From positions 92,758 through 156,757 of the forward strand of contig NZ_BONC01000009.1 of NCBI RefSeq assembly GCF_016862515.1: DNA of 64,000 nucleotides, read 5' to 3'. Positions 8,886-17,370 of this stretch are shown here, one piece after another. The translations under genes were made by a program, and so were the position numbers. Every line of letters begins with the position of its first letter. Positions within the stretch are counted from its first letter, which is position 1. The stretch comes from Asanoa iriomotensis (GTDB lineage: Bacteria; Actinomycetota; Actinomycetes; Mycobacteriales; Micromonosporaceae). The notes under the pieces are model-generated. The model made no database searches, had not been told where the DNA came from, and was given only the letters and a program-made list of their open reading frames with translations.

Positions 8886-9755
8886 CTATATCCGCGGCAG
8901 GCGTCGCACGCGCGGCGCGACGAGTTCCTGCACCTCGGGCATTCTCGACGAGAGCGAGATCCAGGTGCCGTCGAGCTTCATCACGCTGTGGAGCCCACCC
9001 CTGCGGTGGTACTGGAAATCCGCGATCTCGTCCCATCGGCACTCCTGCACCACGCGGCGGTGCCGGTATGCGAACCCGTCCTGGTGGATCCGGAGCTCGT
9101 CGTCGCGGTCACCTCGGGCCACCCACAGCATCAGTGCCACGAACGCCGACGCGACCGTCACACACCCGAGCGCCGTCGCGATGTCCTGCGGATCGCGGTC
9201 CATGCTCAACGCACCGAAAAGCAGGAACACCGCGATCAGGAGCAGGAAGCCCGGAATCAGCAGAATCAACAGCTCCGACCGGCGGTTCCGCATCGGGTAC
9301 GCGGTGAGCAGTGCCCCGATCCCCTCGCCCGCCGGCGCGTATCCGGGTGCCGGGTCTCGACCGCCCCTCGTCTCGTACGCCCGGTGCAACGCGTCGAGGC
9401 CGCCCATGAACCGCGAGAACGCGATCTGCTCGCCGCGACGGGTGGTCACGGCGTACACCCGCATCCGCCGATCCGAGCCCATTTGGGCGTCAAACGACTG
9501 GATGTCACCCCATCGACAGGCGCGAACCCGGCCGGCGTGCCGGAAGGTGAATCCGTCGCGATAAACGACCAGTTGGTCGCGCCCCCGGGTCACGACGAGC
9601 CACCCGACCAACCCAACCGGCAGCACCGCGACGACGAACAGCCACGTCGAGAGTAGGGCCAGACACAGGACTCCTACGGCCGCCGCCGCGACCAGCGCCG
9701 CCAACAAACCGAGTCGCAGGCGGTGCCGCGACAGCTCGCCTCCCAGCTCGCCCAT
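8886..9755 (-). CDS. Membrane protein with two repeated TM-pair plus PH-like modules
   Basis: A 289-residue integral membrane protein. The N-terminal half has two hydrophobic segments (about residues 15-55) followed by a soluble beta module with YRDGFTFRHAG and CRWGDIQSF. The second half repeats this order: hydrophobic segments at about 165-215, then HQDGFAYRHRR and CRWDEIADF. The two halves are clearly a tandem duplication. The Y-x-DGF-x-Y/F-R-H, then W-x-x-I pattern is typical of small bacterial PH-like (YcxB or DUF-type) domains placed after two transmembrane helices. No enzymatic motif is visible. The start lies 4 bp after the stop of the fusion gene upstream, so the two are probably one transcript. 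Role unknown. Confidence 0.75.
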   Translation of the reverse strand: MGELGGELSRHRLRLGLLAALVAAAAVGVLCLALLSTWLFVVAVLPVGLVGWLVVTRGRDQLVVYRDGFTFRHAGRVRACRWGDIQSFDAQMGSDRRMRVYAVTTRRGEQIAFSRFMGGLDALHRAYETRGGRDPAPGYAPAGEGIGALLTAYPMRNRRSELLILLIPGFLLLIAVFLLFGALSMDRDPQDIATALGCVTVASAFVALMLWVARGDRDDELRIHQDGFAYRHRRVVQECRWDEIADFQYHRRGGLHSVMKLDGTWISLSSRMPEVQELVAPRVRRLPRI

Positions 9756-9759
9756 GACC

Positions 9760-12345
9760 CTAGGACGATAGTGGCCGACAGCGATCCGCGATGTCGTCTT
9801 TCGGTCGGGGCGCGCGGGCTCGCGCCCACGTTCGGCCGGTGAGGCGGCCGATCCGGCGGGCCGCTGCCGCGTAGCCGACCCCGACGGCCAGACACAGCAC
9901 GAGGACCAGCAGCGGGTGCCAGTGCACGCGGAGGAACACCTGCCAGTGCGTCAGGTAGATGTAGAGCGACGCGGCGGCGAGCAGCGCGAGCACCTTGTTG
10001 AGGAGAGTGATGCTGGGCAGGGTCCGCACCCAGATCAGCAGGCAGAGCCCGGCGATGATCAGTGCTTCGCGGCCCGGCTCGCCGAAGAATCCGGGCACGG
10101 TGACCAGCACGGCGAGGGTGACCGCGACCCGCTGCGCCGGCCGGTCGGCCTTCGCCGCGGCCCAGCCCAGGGCGAAGAGCCAGAAGGCCACGACCGCTGA
10201 GGGTACGAAGAATCGCGCCTGCCACCCCGGCAGGTCGTAGCGGGTGACGAGGCCGATCGTCGCGATCGTGATCGGCAGCGCGAACGGCAGGCGGCGTTCG
10301 AGTCGGTCGACGGCGGGGAGCGCCATCAGCGCGAGCCCGCCGAGCAGGATCATCACCAGCGCCTCGATGAACCAGAACTGCCATTCGGTGGCCCCGTCGT
10401 GCGGGCCGAGGACGCTGTTGAGCAGCACGATGTTGGCTGGCGTGTAGTGGCTGGTCAGCAGGAACGCGAGCGTGATGTAGAGGATGCTGGGCACGGCGAC
10501 GCGGCGGATGCCGGCGGCGATGCGGCGCAGCCGGGTGCCGTGCGCCACGTCGGTGAGGTGGAATCGGGCGAAGTTGAACCCGGCGATGCCGAGCAGGAGG
10601 TGTGCGCCGCCCTTGATGGTGAACAGGCCGGGCAGGTGCGAGCCGACGACGAAGACGATGGCGAGGCCGCGCAGGGCGACGCTGGTCTCGATCGTGCGCA
10701 GCCGCGATCGTGCGGTGCGGGGTTCGGCCGTGCTCGGGCCCGCGCGCAGGTCTCGGATGGGCATGAGGTGCCAGCCGGCGGGCAGCGCACCGAGCCGCTC
10801 CTCCAGTCGCACCGACATCTCGACGTACGACAGTGAGTCGCCGCCGAGACTGACGAACGAGTCGTCGGCGGTGACGTCCCTGCGGTCGAGGATGGCCTCG
10901 AAGAGTGCGACGAGATCGCCGGATGGGCGCTCGGCGTGCGGCTTGTCCGTCAGGGTCGGCAGCGCCTGACGGTCTATCTTGCCGTTGGGCAGTCGCGGCA
11001 GGGCTTGCACGAGGTGGGCCCGGACCGCCCGGGCCGGTATGCCGGCCTCGGCGGCCGCGGCCTTCGTCAGCGCCGCGACGCCGGCCGGCGTGGCCGTGAG
11101 CCACGCGCCGCTGCGCTCAGCGGCGACGATCATCGTCCCGTCGCCGGCCGCGCATGCCGAGGTGATGCCTCGCGCGGCGAGTTTCTCCTCGACCCGGCGC
11201 AGATCGACCCGGAGCCCGAGGACCTTCGCGAAGTCGGCGCGCCGGCCGACGATCGAGTAGATGCCGTCGGCGTCGCGGCGGGCGAGGTCGCCGGTGCGCA
11301 GCTCGGTGATCGTGCGCCCGAGGGCGAGGTCGGCGGTGCTCTCGGCGTACCCCAGCATGACGTTGGGTCCGGTGTAGACGAGTTCGCCGACGCCGTGCTC
11401 GGCGTCGGCCGTCGCGTCGATGCGCAACGCGCCGCCGGGGATCGGCACGCCGATCGCGTCGGGGCGGCTCGCGGCCAGCTCCGGTGGGAGGTAAGCCATG
11501 CGGGCGGTGGCCTCGGTCTGGCCGTACATGACATAGAGGTCGAAGCCGTGGCGGCGGCCGAGTTCGGCGTAGGCGCGCACCCGGTCGGGTGCCAGCCGAC
11601 CGCCGGCCTGGGTGACGTACCGCAGATGCGGCAGGCGGGGCAGCTCGGCCTCGGCGAAGCGCGACCGGTCGAGAAGGTCGAAGGTGTACGGGACGCCGGC
11701 GAAGCCGGTGCCGTGTGCGGAGCGAAACTCGGCCCAGAAGCACGGGTCGACCACCGAGTGGTCGGTGAGGATGAGCCCGGCGCCACGGAGCAGGTGGCTG
11801 TTGACGACGGACAGCCCGTAGCAGTAATGCATCGGCAGGGTCGTCGCGCCGCGATCGTCGGCGGTGATGCCGAGGTAGGTGGCGATCGCCTCGGCGTTGG
11901 AGCGCAGGTTCGCGAGCGAAAGGCGGACCAGCTTCGGCGAGCCGGTCGAACCGGACGTGCTCAGCAGCAGCGCGAGATCGGGGTGCGGTGCGTGCGCCGA
12001 CCGGTCGCGCCGGACGACGAGGTCGCCGCCGTCTGCGACGATGTCCGGATCGTACTGGTTGATCATGGCTGCCCGCGCGGCGGACGGCGCGAACAGCACG
12101 GGGTTCGCGGTGCGCAGGGCGGCGAGATAGGTGGTGAGCGTCTCGACGGTGTTGGCGCCGGTCAGCAGCACCAGCCGCCGCCGGCGGCCGAGCTGTTCGG
12201 CGGTGTCGTCGACGAGTCGGTCCAGTTCGGCGTAGGTGAGCCGGCGGTCGCCGGACACGATCGCCGTCCGGTCGCCGTGCGCGGCCAGGTCACCGGGGAA
12301 CCGGGTCGGTTCGACGGCGACCGGCGGAAGGACAGGGGCGCTCAC
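9760..12345 (-). CDS. Adenylation domain - carrier protein - acyltransferase-3 membrane fusion
   Basis: An 861-residue single-chain protein with three parts. Residues 1-470 are an AMP-forming acyl/amino-acid adenylating domain: STSGSTGSPK (P-loop-like A3), YGQTEAT (A5), GRRADFAKV (A8) and LPNGKIDR with the catalytic Lys (A10). Residues about 480-555 are a phosphopantetheine carrier with LGGDSL. From about 585 an acyltransferase-3 family membrane domain begins with SVALRGLAIV and a downstream SHLPG, then about ten hydrophobic helices, ending in a basic tail. The chemistry inferred is activation of an acid, loading on the carrier, and transfer by the membrane domain to an extracytoplasmic acceptor, similar in logic to D-alanylation. 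The substrate cannot be read. The gene is divergent from an Fe(III) transporter across shared GCCTAA elements. Confidence 0.88.
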   Translation of the reverse strand: MSAPVLPPVAVEPTRFPGDLAAHGDRTAIVSGDRRLTYAELDRLVDDTAEQLGRRRRLVLLTGANTVETLTTYLAALRTANPVLFAPSAARAAMINQYDPDIVADGGDLVVRRDRSAHAPHPDLALLLSTSGSTGSPKLVRLSLANLRSNAEAIATYLGITADDRGATTLPMHYCYGLSVVNSHLLRGAGLILTDHSVVDPCFWAEFRSAHGTGFAGVPYTFDLLDRSRFAEAELPRLPHLRYVTQAGGRLAPDRVRAYAELGRRHGFDLYVMYGQTEATARMAYLPPELAASRPDAIGVPIPGGALRIDATADAEHGVGELVYTGPNVMLGYAESTADLALGRTITELRTGDLARRDADGIYSIVGRRADFAKVLGLRVDLRRVEEKLAARGITSACAAGDGTMIVAAERSGAWLTATPAGVAALTKAAAAEAGIPARAVRAHLVQALPRLPNGKIDRQALPTLTDKPHAERPSGDLVALFEAILDRRDVTADDSFVSLGGDSLSYVEMSVRLEERLGALPAGWHLMPIRDLRAGPSTAEPRTARSRLRTIETSVALRGLAIVFVVGSHLPGLFTIKGGAHLLLGIAGFNFARFHLTDVAHGTRLRRIAAGIRRVAVPSILYITLAFLLTSHYTPANIVLLNSVLGPHDGATEWQFWFIEALVMILLGGLALMALPAVDRLERRLPFALPITIATIGLVTRYDLPGWQARFFVPSAVVAFWLFALGWAAAKADRPAQRVAVTLAVLVTVPGFFGEPGREALIIAGLCLLIWVRTLPSITLLNKVLALLAAASLYIYLTHWQVFLRVHWHPLLVLVLCLAVGVGYAAAARRIGRLTGRTWARARAPRPKDDIADRCRPLSS

Positions 12346-12357
12346 GAGGCGAAGTGT

Positions 12358-12413
12358 AAGTGAGGGTCGCCTAACTTTGCTATGCCTAAGCTATTGCCAG
12401 GGTCGCCTAACCT
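12358..12413. promoter_or_regulatory. Candidate iron-responsive (DtxR/IdeR-like) sites in divergent promoter
   Basis: Bases 12358-12377 form a dyad (AAGTGAGG / CCTAACTT, 14 of 20 positions symmetric). Bases 12399-12413 repeat its core: GGGTCGCCTAAC occurs at 12364-12375 and again at 12400-12411. A third CCTAA lies at 12385-12389. CCTAA/TTAGG half-sites are those of actinobacterial DtxR/IdeR-type iron boxes. The location between the fusion gene and an Fe(III) transporter fits, although the TTAGG-side half-sites are degenerate. Confidence 0.5.
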
Positions 12414-12428
12414 CTGGCACTCTAGCTT

Positions 12429-13460
12429 GTGCGAATTCGTCGATCCGTGCTCCTGCCCCTCGCCTTCGTCGCCGTCCTCGGCACCACCGCTTGCGGCGAC
12501 GACCTCGGCGAGCCTGGCGACAAGAAGCTCACCGTCTACAGCGGTCGCAGCGAAGGCCTGGTCAAACCGATCCTCGACCGGTTCCAGCAGGAGACCGGCA
12601 TCGAGGTCGAGGTCCGTTACGCCACGACGGCCGCGATGGCGACCCAACTCCTCGAAGAGCGCGACAAGACGCCGGCCGACATCTTCTTCTCCCAGGACGC
12701 CGGCGCTCTCGGCGCTGTCGCCAAGGCGGGGCTCGTCGCCGAGCTCCCTGCCGAGGTCCTCGCCAAGGTCCCCGACACCTACCGCTCGGCCCAGAACCTC
12801 TGGGTCGGCGTCAGCGGCCGGTCGCGGGTGCTCGCCTACAACAAGGACAAGGTCACCGTCGACCAGCTCCCGGCCTCGGTCCTGGAGGTCACCGACCCCG
12901 AGTGGAAGGGCAGGCTCGGCGTCGCGCCGACGAACGGCTCGTTCCAGGCGTTCGTCACCGCGCTGCGGGTGCAGCACGGCGACGCGAAGACCAAGGAGTT
13001 CCTCGACGGGCTCAAGTCCAACGCGGCGAAGATCTACGAGAACAACGTCCAGATCGTCGCCGACATCAACGACGGCAAGCTCGACGTCGGCCTGGTCAAC
13101 CACTACTACGTGTACGAGCTGGCCAAGGAGAAGGGCAGCACACCGGAGGACCTGGCCGCCAAGCTGCACTTCTTCCCCAACGGCGACACCGGCGCCCTGG
13201 TCAACGTCGCCGGCGTGGCCGTCCTCGAGAAGGCCGCGACCGACCCCGACGCCCGCGCGCTCGTCGACTTCCTGCTCGGCGCCGAGGCACAGCGGCACTG
13301 GGCCGAGGAAACGTTCGAATACCCCTTGGTCGACGGCGTGTCGCCGCCGCCCGGCGTGCCCACCCTCGGCGAGATCGTGGCTCCGAAGATCGATCTCAAC
13401 GACCTGGACACCCTCGACGTGACCACCACGATGATCAAGGAAGCCGGGCTGGCCGGTTGA
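12429..13460 (+). CDS. Fe(III) ABC transporter substrate-binding lipoprotein
   Basis: A 343-residue extracellular binding protein of the FbpA/FutA type. The leader is MRIRRSVLLP, a hydrophobic stretch and a lipobox ending in TTAC at residue 21-24, so the mature protein is lipid-anchored. After the leader comes LTVYSGRSEGLV, the family's first strand with a ligand-contacting Tyr. The pair of tyrosines that coordinate Fe(III) is present in NHYYVYE (about residue 222). GTG at 12429 has no clear Shine-Dalgarno sequence, so the mRNA may be leaderless or nearly so. The permease start overlaps its stop. Likely repressed by iron through the half-sites immediately upstream. Confidence 0.9.
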   Translation: MRIRRSVLLPLAFVAVLGTTACGDDLGEPGDKKLTVYSGRSEGLVKPILDRFQQETGIEVEVRYATTAAMATQLLEERDKTPADIFFSQDAGALGAVAKAGLVAELPAEVLAKVPDTYRSAQNLWVGVSGRSRVLAYNKDKVTVDQLPASVLEVTDPEWKGRLGVAPTNGSFQAFVTALRVQHGDAKTKEFLDGLKSNAAKIYENNVQIVADINDGKLDVGLVNHYYVYELAKEKGSTPEDLAAKLHFFPNGDTGALVNVAGVAVLEKAATDPDARALVDFLLGAEAQRHWAEETFEYPLVDGVSPPPGVPTLGEIVAPKIDLNDLDTLDVTTTMIKEAGLAG

Positions 13461-15013
13461 GCCGACCTGGGCTGATCGGGCGGAGCGGCACGGTCTCCGC
13501 CCGATCCGTCGTGCCCCGGCCGGCCCTGTTCGTCGCCGCGACCGGCGCGCTCGCGGTCGCCCTCCTGCCCCTGGTCTACCTGCTGATCCGCACAGGTGAG
13601 GCCGGCCTCGGCCGGATCGCCGACGAGGTGCTGACCCGACGGGTCGCCGAGCTCGCCGGCCGCAGCATCGCGCTCATGGTCGTCGTCACGGTCGCCTGCA
13701 CCGTCGTCGGTGTCGCCGCCGCGTTCCTGGTCACCCGCACCGACCTGCCGATGCGCGGCGCGTTCGGCGTGCTCGCCGCGCTGCCGCTCGCGGTGCCCAC
13801 CTACGTCGCCGGCTTCGCCTGGATCGCCACCGTCGACGGCTTCGAAGGCTTCTGGGCGGCAGCGCTCGTGCTCACCCTCTGCTCGTACCCCTATGTGTAT
13901 CTGCCGGTCGCCGCGGCGCTCGCCGCCGCCGACCCCGCACAGGAGGAGGTCGCCCGATCGCTGGGTCGCGGGCCGTGGCGCACGCTGACCACCGTCACCC
14001 TCCAGCAGGCCCGGCCCGCCATCGCGGGCGGCGCGCTCCTCGTCGCCCTCTACACCCTCTCCGACTTCGGCGCGGTGTCTATCCTGCGCACCGACACCTT
14101 CACCCGGGCGATCTTCACCGCGTTCAACCTCGGGTTCGACCGCACCGGCGCGCTCGTGCTCTCCACGGTGCTCGTGCTGCTGACCATGGTCCTGCTCGGC
14201 CTGGAACTGGTCAGCCGCACCCGGGGCGCCCGGTACGCCGGTGGCGGGCCGCGCCGTCCGGCCACCCGATTCCACCTCGGCCGGCTGCGCATTCCCGCCG
14301 TGTCCGCGCTGGTCGCCGTCGGCCTGTTCGCGCTCGGCGTGCCCGCCGCGAGCCTGGTCCGCTGGTCGATCGCCGGCGCCTCCCGCCCCGGCACGCTCGC
14401 CGAGATCGGAGCGGCCGCCGGCAACACGCTGAGCGTCTCCCTCGGCGGGGCCCTGCTCACGCTGCTGCTCGCGCTCCCGGTCGGCCTGCTCACCGCCCGC
14501 GCGCCCGGGCCGATCGCCACCCTCGTCGACCGGCTCAGCTACCTCGCGCACGCGCTGCCCGGCATCGTCATCGGCTTGTCCCTGGTGTTCTTCGGCATCG
14601 CGGTCGCGTACCCGCTCTACCAGACGGTGTGGCTGCTCGCCCTCGGCTACGCCACGCTCTTCCTGCCGTTGGCCGTCGCCGCCGTCACCGGCGCGGCCGT
14701 GCAGGCGCCGCCCGTATTGGACGAGGTGGCGCGGTCGCTGGGCCGCTCACCGTTCGTCGTGCTCACCAGCGTGACGCTGCCGCTGATGGTGCGCGGGATC
14801 GGCGCCGGCGCCGCGCTCGTCTTCCTCACCTGCGTGAAGGAGCTCCCGGCGACGCTGCTGCTGCGCCCGACCGGGATGGACACCCTGGCGACGGAACTCT
14901 GGACGCACACGTCGACCGCGTCCTACGCCGCGGCGGCACCCTACGCGGCCCTGCTCGTCGGGGTCGCCGCGATTCCCACCTGGCTGCTCGGACGTCGAAC
15001 GGGACTCACCTGA
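13457..15013 (+). CDS. Fe(III) ABC transporter permease, fused two-domain (FbpB type)
   Basis: A polytopic inner-membrane permease of about 518 residues with roughly twelve hydrophobic segments and two BPD-transport modules. Each module has its EAA-like loop facing the ATPase: [14 protein letters not shown] in the first half and [14 protein letters not shown] in the second. This duplicated layout is typical of FbpB-type iron permeases. TTG at 13457 overlaps the stop of the binding-protein gene (TTGA) and fits coupled translation. GTG at 13511 is the alternative and loses only 18 residues before the first helix. The ATPase start overlaps this gene's stop in TGATG. Confidence 0.9.
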   Translation: MSRPGLIGRSGTVSARSVVPRPALFVAATGALAVALLPLVYLLIRTGEAGLGRIADEVLTRRVAELAGRSIALMVVVTVACTVVGVAAAFLVTRTDLPMRGAFGVLAALPLAVPTYVAGFAWIATVDGFEGFWAAALVLTLCSYPYVYLPVAAALAAADPAQEEVARSLGRGPWRTLTTVTLQQARPAIAGGALLVALYTLSDFGAVSILRTDTFTRAIFTAFNLGFDRTGALVLSTVLVLLTMVLLGLELVSRTRGARYAGGGPRRPATRFHLGRLRIPAVSALVAVGLFALGVPAASLVRWSIAGASRPGTLAEIGAAAGNTLSVSLGGALLTLLLALPVGLLTARAPGPIATLVDRLSYLAHALPGIVIGLSLVFFGIAVAYPLYQTVWLLALGYATLFLPLAVAAVTGAAVQAPPVLDEVARSLGRSPFVVLTSVTLPLMVRGIGAGAALVFLTCVKELPATLLLRPTGMDTLATELWTHTSTASYAAAAPYAALLVGVAAIPTWLLGRRTGLT

Positions 15014-16029
15014 TGCTGGACGCGCAAGGACTCCGCAAGTCGTACGGGCCGGTCCTGGCCCTCGACGCCGTCGACCTGACCGTCGAGAAGGGCGATCTGA
15101 CCGCCGTCCTCGGCCCGTCCGGGTGCGGCAAGACCACCCTGCTGCGCTGCGTCGCCGGGTTCGAACGGGTCGACGCCGGCACGGTGACGCTCGACGGCCG
15201 GGCGGTCGCCGCCGCAGGCACGCACGTGCCACCGCATCGCCGCCACGTCACCGTGGTCCCCCAGGAAGGTGCGCTCTTCCCCCATTTCTCGGTCCGCGAC
15301 AACGTCGGGTACGGGCTCGACCGCTCCGCACGGCGCGGCGGCCGGGTCGACGAGGTCCTCGCCCTGGTCGGCCTCGATGGCTACGCCGACCGGATGCCGC
15401 ACCAACTCTCCGGCGGTCAGCAGCAGCGGGTCGCCGTCGCTCGCGCGCTCGCGCCCCGGCCGCCGCTCGTGCTGCTCGACGAGCCGTTCAGCGCCCTCGA
15501 CGCCACCTTGCGCACCGACCTGCGCCGCGACATCCGTGCCGCACTGCGCGCCGATGGCGCCACGGCCATCCTCGTCACCCACGACCAGGGCGAGGCGCTG
15601 TCGATGGCCGACCACATCGCCGTCATGCGCGCCGGTCGCATCGTCCAACACGGACAGTCCAATCAGGTGTACGAAGACCCGGCCGACCCCTGGATCGCCG
15701 AGTTCGTCGGCGAGGCGATGCTGCTGCCGGCGACCATTGCGAATGCCACCACCGTCGACACGGCACTGGGCCGGCTGCCACTGCGCGGCGCGGCCGGGGC
15801 CGCCGGCCGGGTGCGGGTGCTGCTGCGCCCCGAACAGCTCAGCCCGACCGACGGCGACCTCGCCGAGGTGACACGCCACGAGTACCACGGCCACGACACG
15901 TTGCTCGGCCTGCGGCTGGCCGACGGCACACCCCTGCTGGCCCGTGTCATGGGGCAGCGGACGCCGCCGGTCGGTGCCTCGATCGGCCTCGACGTGCTGG
16001 GCGCGGTCCGCGCCTACGGCGATGCCTAG
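15013..16029 (+). CDS. Fe(III) ABC transporter ATP-binding protein
   Basis: A 338-residue cytoplasmic ABC ATPase that drives the preceding permease. Walker A is GPSGCGKTT (about residues 36-44), the signature is [13 protein letters not shown] (about 135), Walker B is [12 protein letters not shown], and the switch His is in VTHDQ. A C-terminal TOBE-like region (about 235-338) with [11 protein letters not shown] matches the CysA/FbpC/PotA group. ATG at 15013 shares a base with the permease stop, making a three-gene transport operon. The TAG stop overlaps the stop of the convergent reductase gene within one CTAG. Confidence 0.95.
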   Translation: MLDAQGLRKSYGPVLALDAVDLTVEKGDLTAVLGPSGCGKTTLLRCVAGFERVDAGTVTLDGRAVAAAGTHVPPHRRHVTVVPQEGALFPHFSVRDNVGYGLDRSARRGGRVDEVLALVGLDGYADRMPHQLSGGQQQRVAVARALAPRPPLVLLDEPFSALDATLRTDLRRDIRAALRADGATAILVTHDQGEALSMADHIAVMRAGRIVQHGQSNQVYEDPADPWIAEFVGEAMLLPATIANATTVDTALGRLPLRGAAGAAGRVRVLLRPEQLSPTDGDLAEVTRHEYHGHDTLLGLRLADGTPLLARVMGQRTPPVGASIGLDVLGAVRAYGDA

Positions 16030-16589
16030 GCCGCTGCGGTCGCGGGTTCGTACGTGACGATCAACGCGCCGGAGGTGAACTCCCGCGTGCCGGTCAGCCG
16101 CAGTTCGGTGCGTGGGTAGGTACCGTCGAACAGGCGTGTCCCGCCACCGAGCAGCACCGGGTTGACGACGATGCGGTACTCGTCGACGACGCCCAGCCCG
16201 ACTGCGGCACTCGCCGCTCGTCCGCCCGCGAAGAGCGCCAGGTCCCGCCTGCTCTGCCGTTTGATCTCGGTCAGTGCCGCGCCCGGGTCGTCGCCGAGGA
16301 CATGGGAGTTGTGCCAGGCAGTGTGGCGGAGGGTTCGGGACAGCACATATTTCGGCAGTTCGTGCATGCGGCTCACCTGGACCGGCGAAGCGTCCGCTCC
16401 GGCGGTGGGCCAGTAGCCCGCCAGCTCCTCGAACGCCACCCGCCCGAACACCATCCCGTCGATGTCGTCGAGCAGGTCGTCGAGGTAACGCTGGAACTCG
16501 TCGTCGGCGAAGTGCCAGTCGATCTCACCGTCGGCGTCGTTGACGTAGCCGTCCAGTGACGCGTTGATGTGCAGAAAGAGCCGTCCCAC
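16026..16589 (-). CDS. RibD C-terminal / dihydrofolate reductase-like protein
   Basis: A 187-residue cytoplasmic protein of the YyaP/YwjB type, related to the reductase half of RibD. It begins GRLFLHINASLDGYV and contains GMVFGRVAFEEL (about 47-58), LFAGGRAASAAV (nucleotide-binding glycine turn) and VNPVLLGGGTRLF near the C-terminus. All are family landmarks of NADPH-binding reductases. The physiological substrate is usually unknown for this group. GTG at 16589 is preceded by GGAGG at good spacing. A 24-bp palindrome lies 27 bp upstream, between this gene and the divergent TetR regulator. This suggests direct control by that repressor. Confidence 0.88.
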   Translation of the reverse strand: MGRLFLHINASLDGYVNDADGEIDWHFADDEFQRYLDDLLDDIDGMVFGRVAFEELAGYWPTAGADASPVQVSRMHELPKYVLSRTLRHTAWHNSHVLGDDPGAALTEIKRQSRRDLALFAGGRAASAAVGLGVVDEYRIVVNPVLLGGGTRLFDGTYPRTELRLTGTREFTSGALIVTYEPATAAA

Positions 16590-16615
16590 GGTGCCCTCCG
16601 GTGGTTCCGGGTCGA

Positions 16616-16639
16616 CTTTTTGGTCGGTCGACCAAAAAG
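16616..16639. promoter_or_regulatory. 24-bp palindromic operator (likely TetR site)
   Basis: CTTTTTGGTCG (16616-16626), GT, CGACCAAAAAG (16629-16639) is a perfect 11+2+11 palindrome between the divergent RibD-type and TetR genes. Position and symmetry are those of a TetR-family autoregulatory operator. Confidence 0.75.
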
Positions 16640-16658
16640 ATGCTGCGCACGCTACTTT

Positions 16659-16680
16659 TTCTTGAACGAACCGTCAAGAA
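16659..16680. promoter_or_regulatory. Second inverted repeat upstream of the TetR gene
   Basis: TTCTTGA (16659-16665) and TCAAGAA (16674-16680) flank an 8-base centre. An outer GCTAC (16651-16655) / GTAGC (16686-16690) pair encloses it. It could be a second operator half, or an RNA hairpin just upstream of the ribosome site. Confidence 0.4.
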
Positions 16681-16698
16681 GTGAGGTAGCGTCACGGC

Positions 16699-17286
16699 AT
16701 GGTGCGCACCGGCCGACCCCGCTCGTTCGACGAGACACAGCTCATCGAGCGCGCCAAGGAGGTGTTCTGGCGGCGCGGCTACGTCGCCACGTCGATGCGC
16801 GATCTCAAGGACGAGCTGGGCGTGCTGCCCGGCAGCCTCTACGGAGCCTTCGGCGACAAACACGCGCTCTTCCTGAGGACGCTCGAACGGTATGCCGCCG
16901 ACACACAGCGGGCCGCCGCGTCGCTGCGGGGCGACGGGTCACCGCTGGCCGGCGTGCGCAAGCTGTTGACCGACGCGCTCGACGCTGCGCGGCTGTCGCC
17001 CGGCCGTGGCTGCATGCTCGGCAACACGGCCACCGAAGTGGTTCCCGACGACGAGGAAGCCGCGCGGATTGTCCGGCGGGCGTTCGGTGAGCTGGAGTCC
17101 GGCCTCGAGGAAGCGCTGGCCAACGCTCAACGGGCTGGCGAAGTGCGGGGCGACGTCGACTGCGGTGCGCACGCCCGGCTGTTGTTGGCGCTGGTGCAAG
17201 GTCTGCACGTCGTCGCCCGGGCGGAGGCTGATCCGGGCCGGCTCGGCGACGCGATCGACGCTGCCCTCGCCGGCATCACGGCGTAA
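16699..17286 (+). CDS. TetR-family transcriptional repressor
   Basis: A 195-residue DNA-binding protein. The TetR helix-turn-helix occupies residues 7-55 (GRPRSFDE, FWRRGYVATSMRDL, LPGSLYGAFGDKHALF). The C-terminal ligand domain has the AefR/YxaF-like features GRGCMLGNTATEV and a LLLALVQGLHVVAR helix. GAGG about 12 nt upstream of ATG 16699 supports the start. The palindrome 60-83 bp upstream is its probable operator. The adjacent reductase and hydrolase suggest a response to a small reactive or xenobiotic molecule, but no ligand can be deduced. Confidence 0.93.
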   Translation: MVRTGRPRSFDETQLIERAKEVFWRRGYVATSMRDLKDELGVLPGSLYGAFGDKHALFLRTLERYAADTQRAAASLRGDGSPLAGVRKLLTDALDAARLSPGRGCMLGNTATEVVPDDEEAARIVRRAFGELESGLEEALANAQRAGEVRGDVDCGAHARLLLALVQGLHVVARAEADPGRLGDAIDAALAGITA

Positions 17287-17370
17287 TTTCTCGAGGTGCG
17301 TGTCGAAGGGGCGCGGACGGCTCCGACCTACGGGCGAGACTGAACTGACGCTCCTTGAGGAGAAGCGCAC

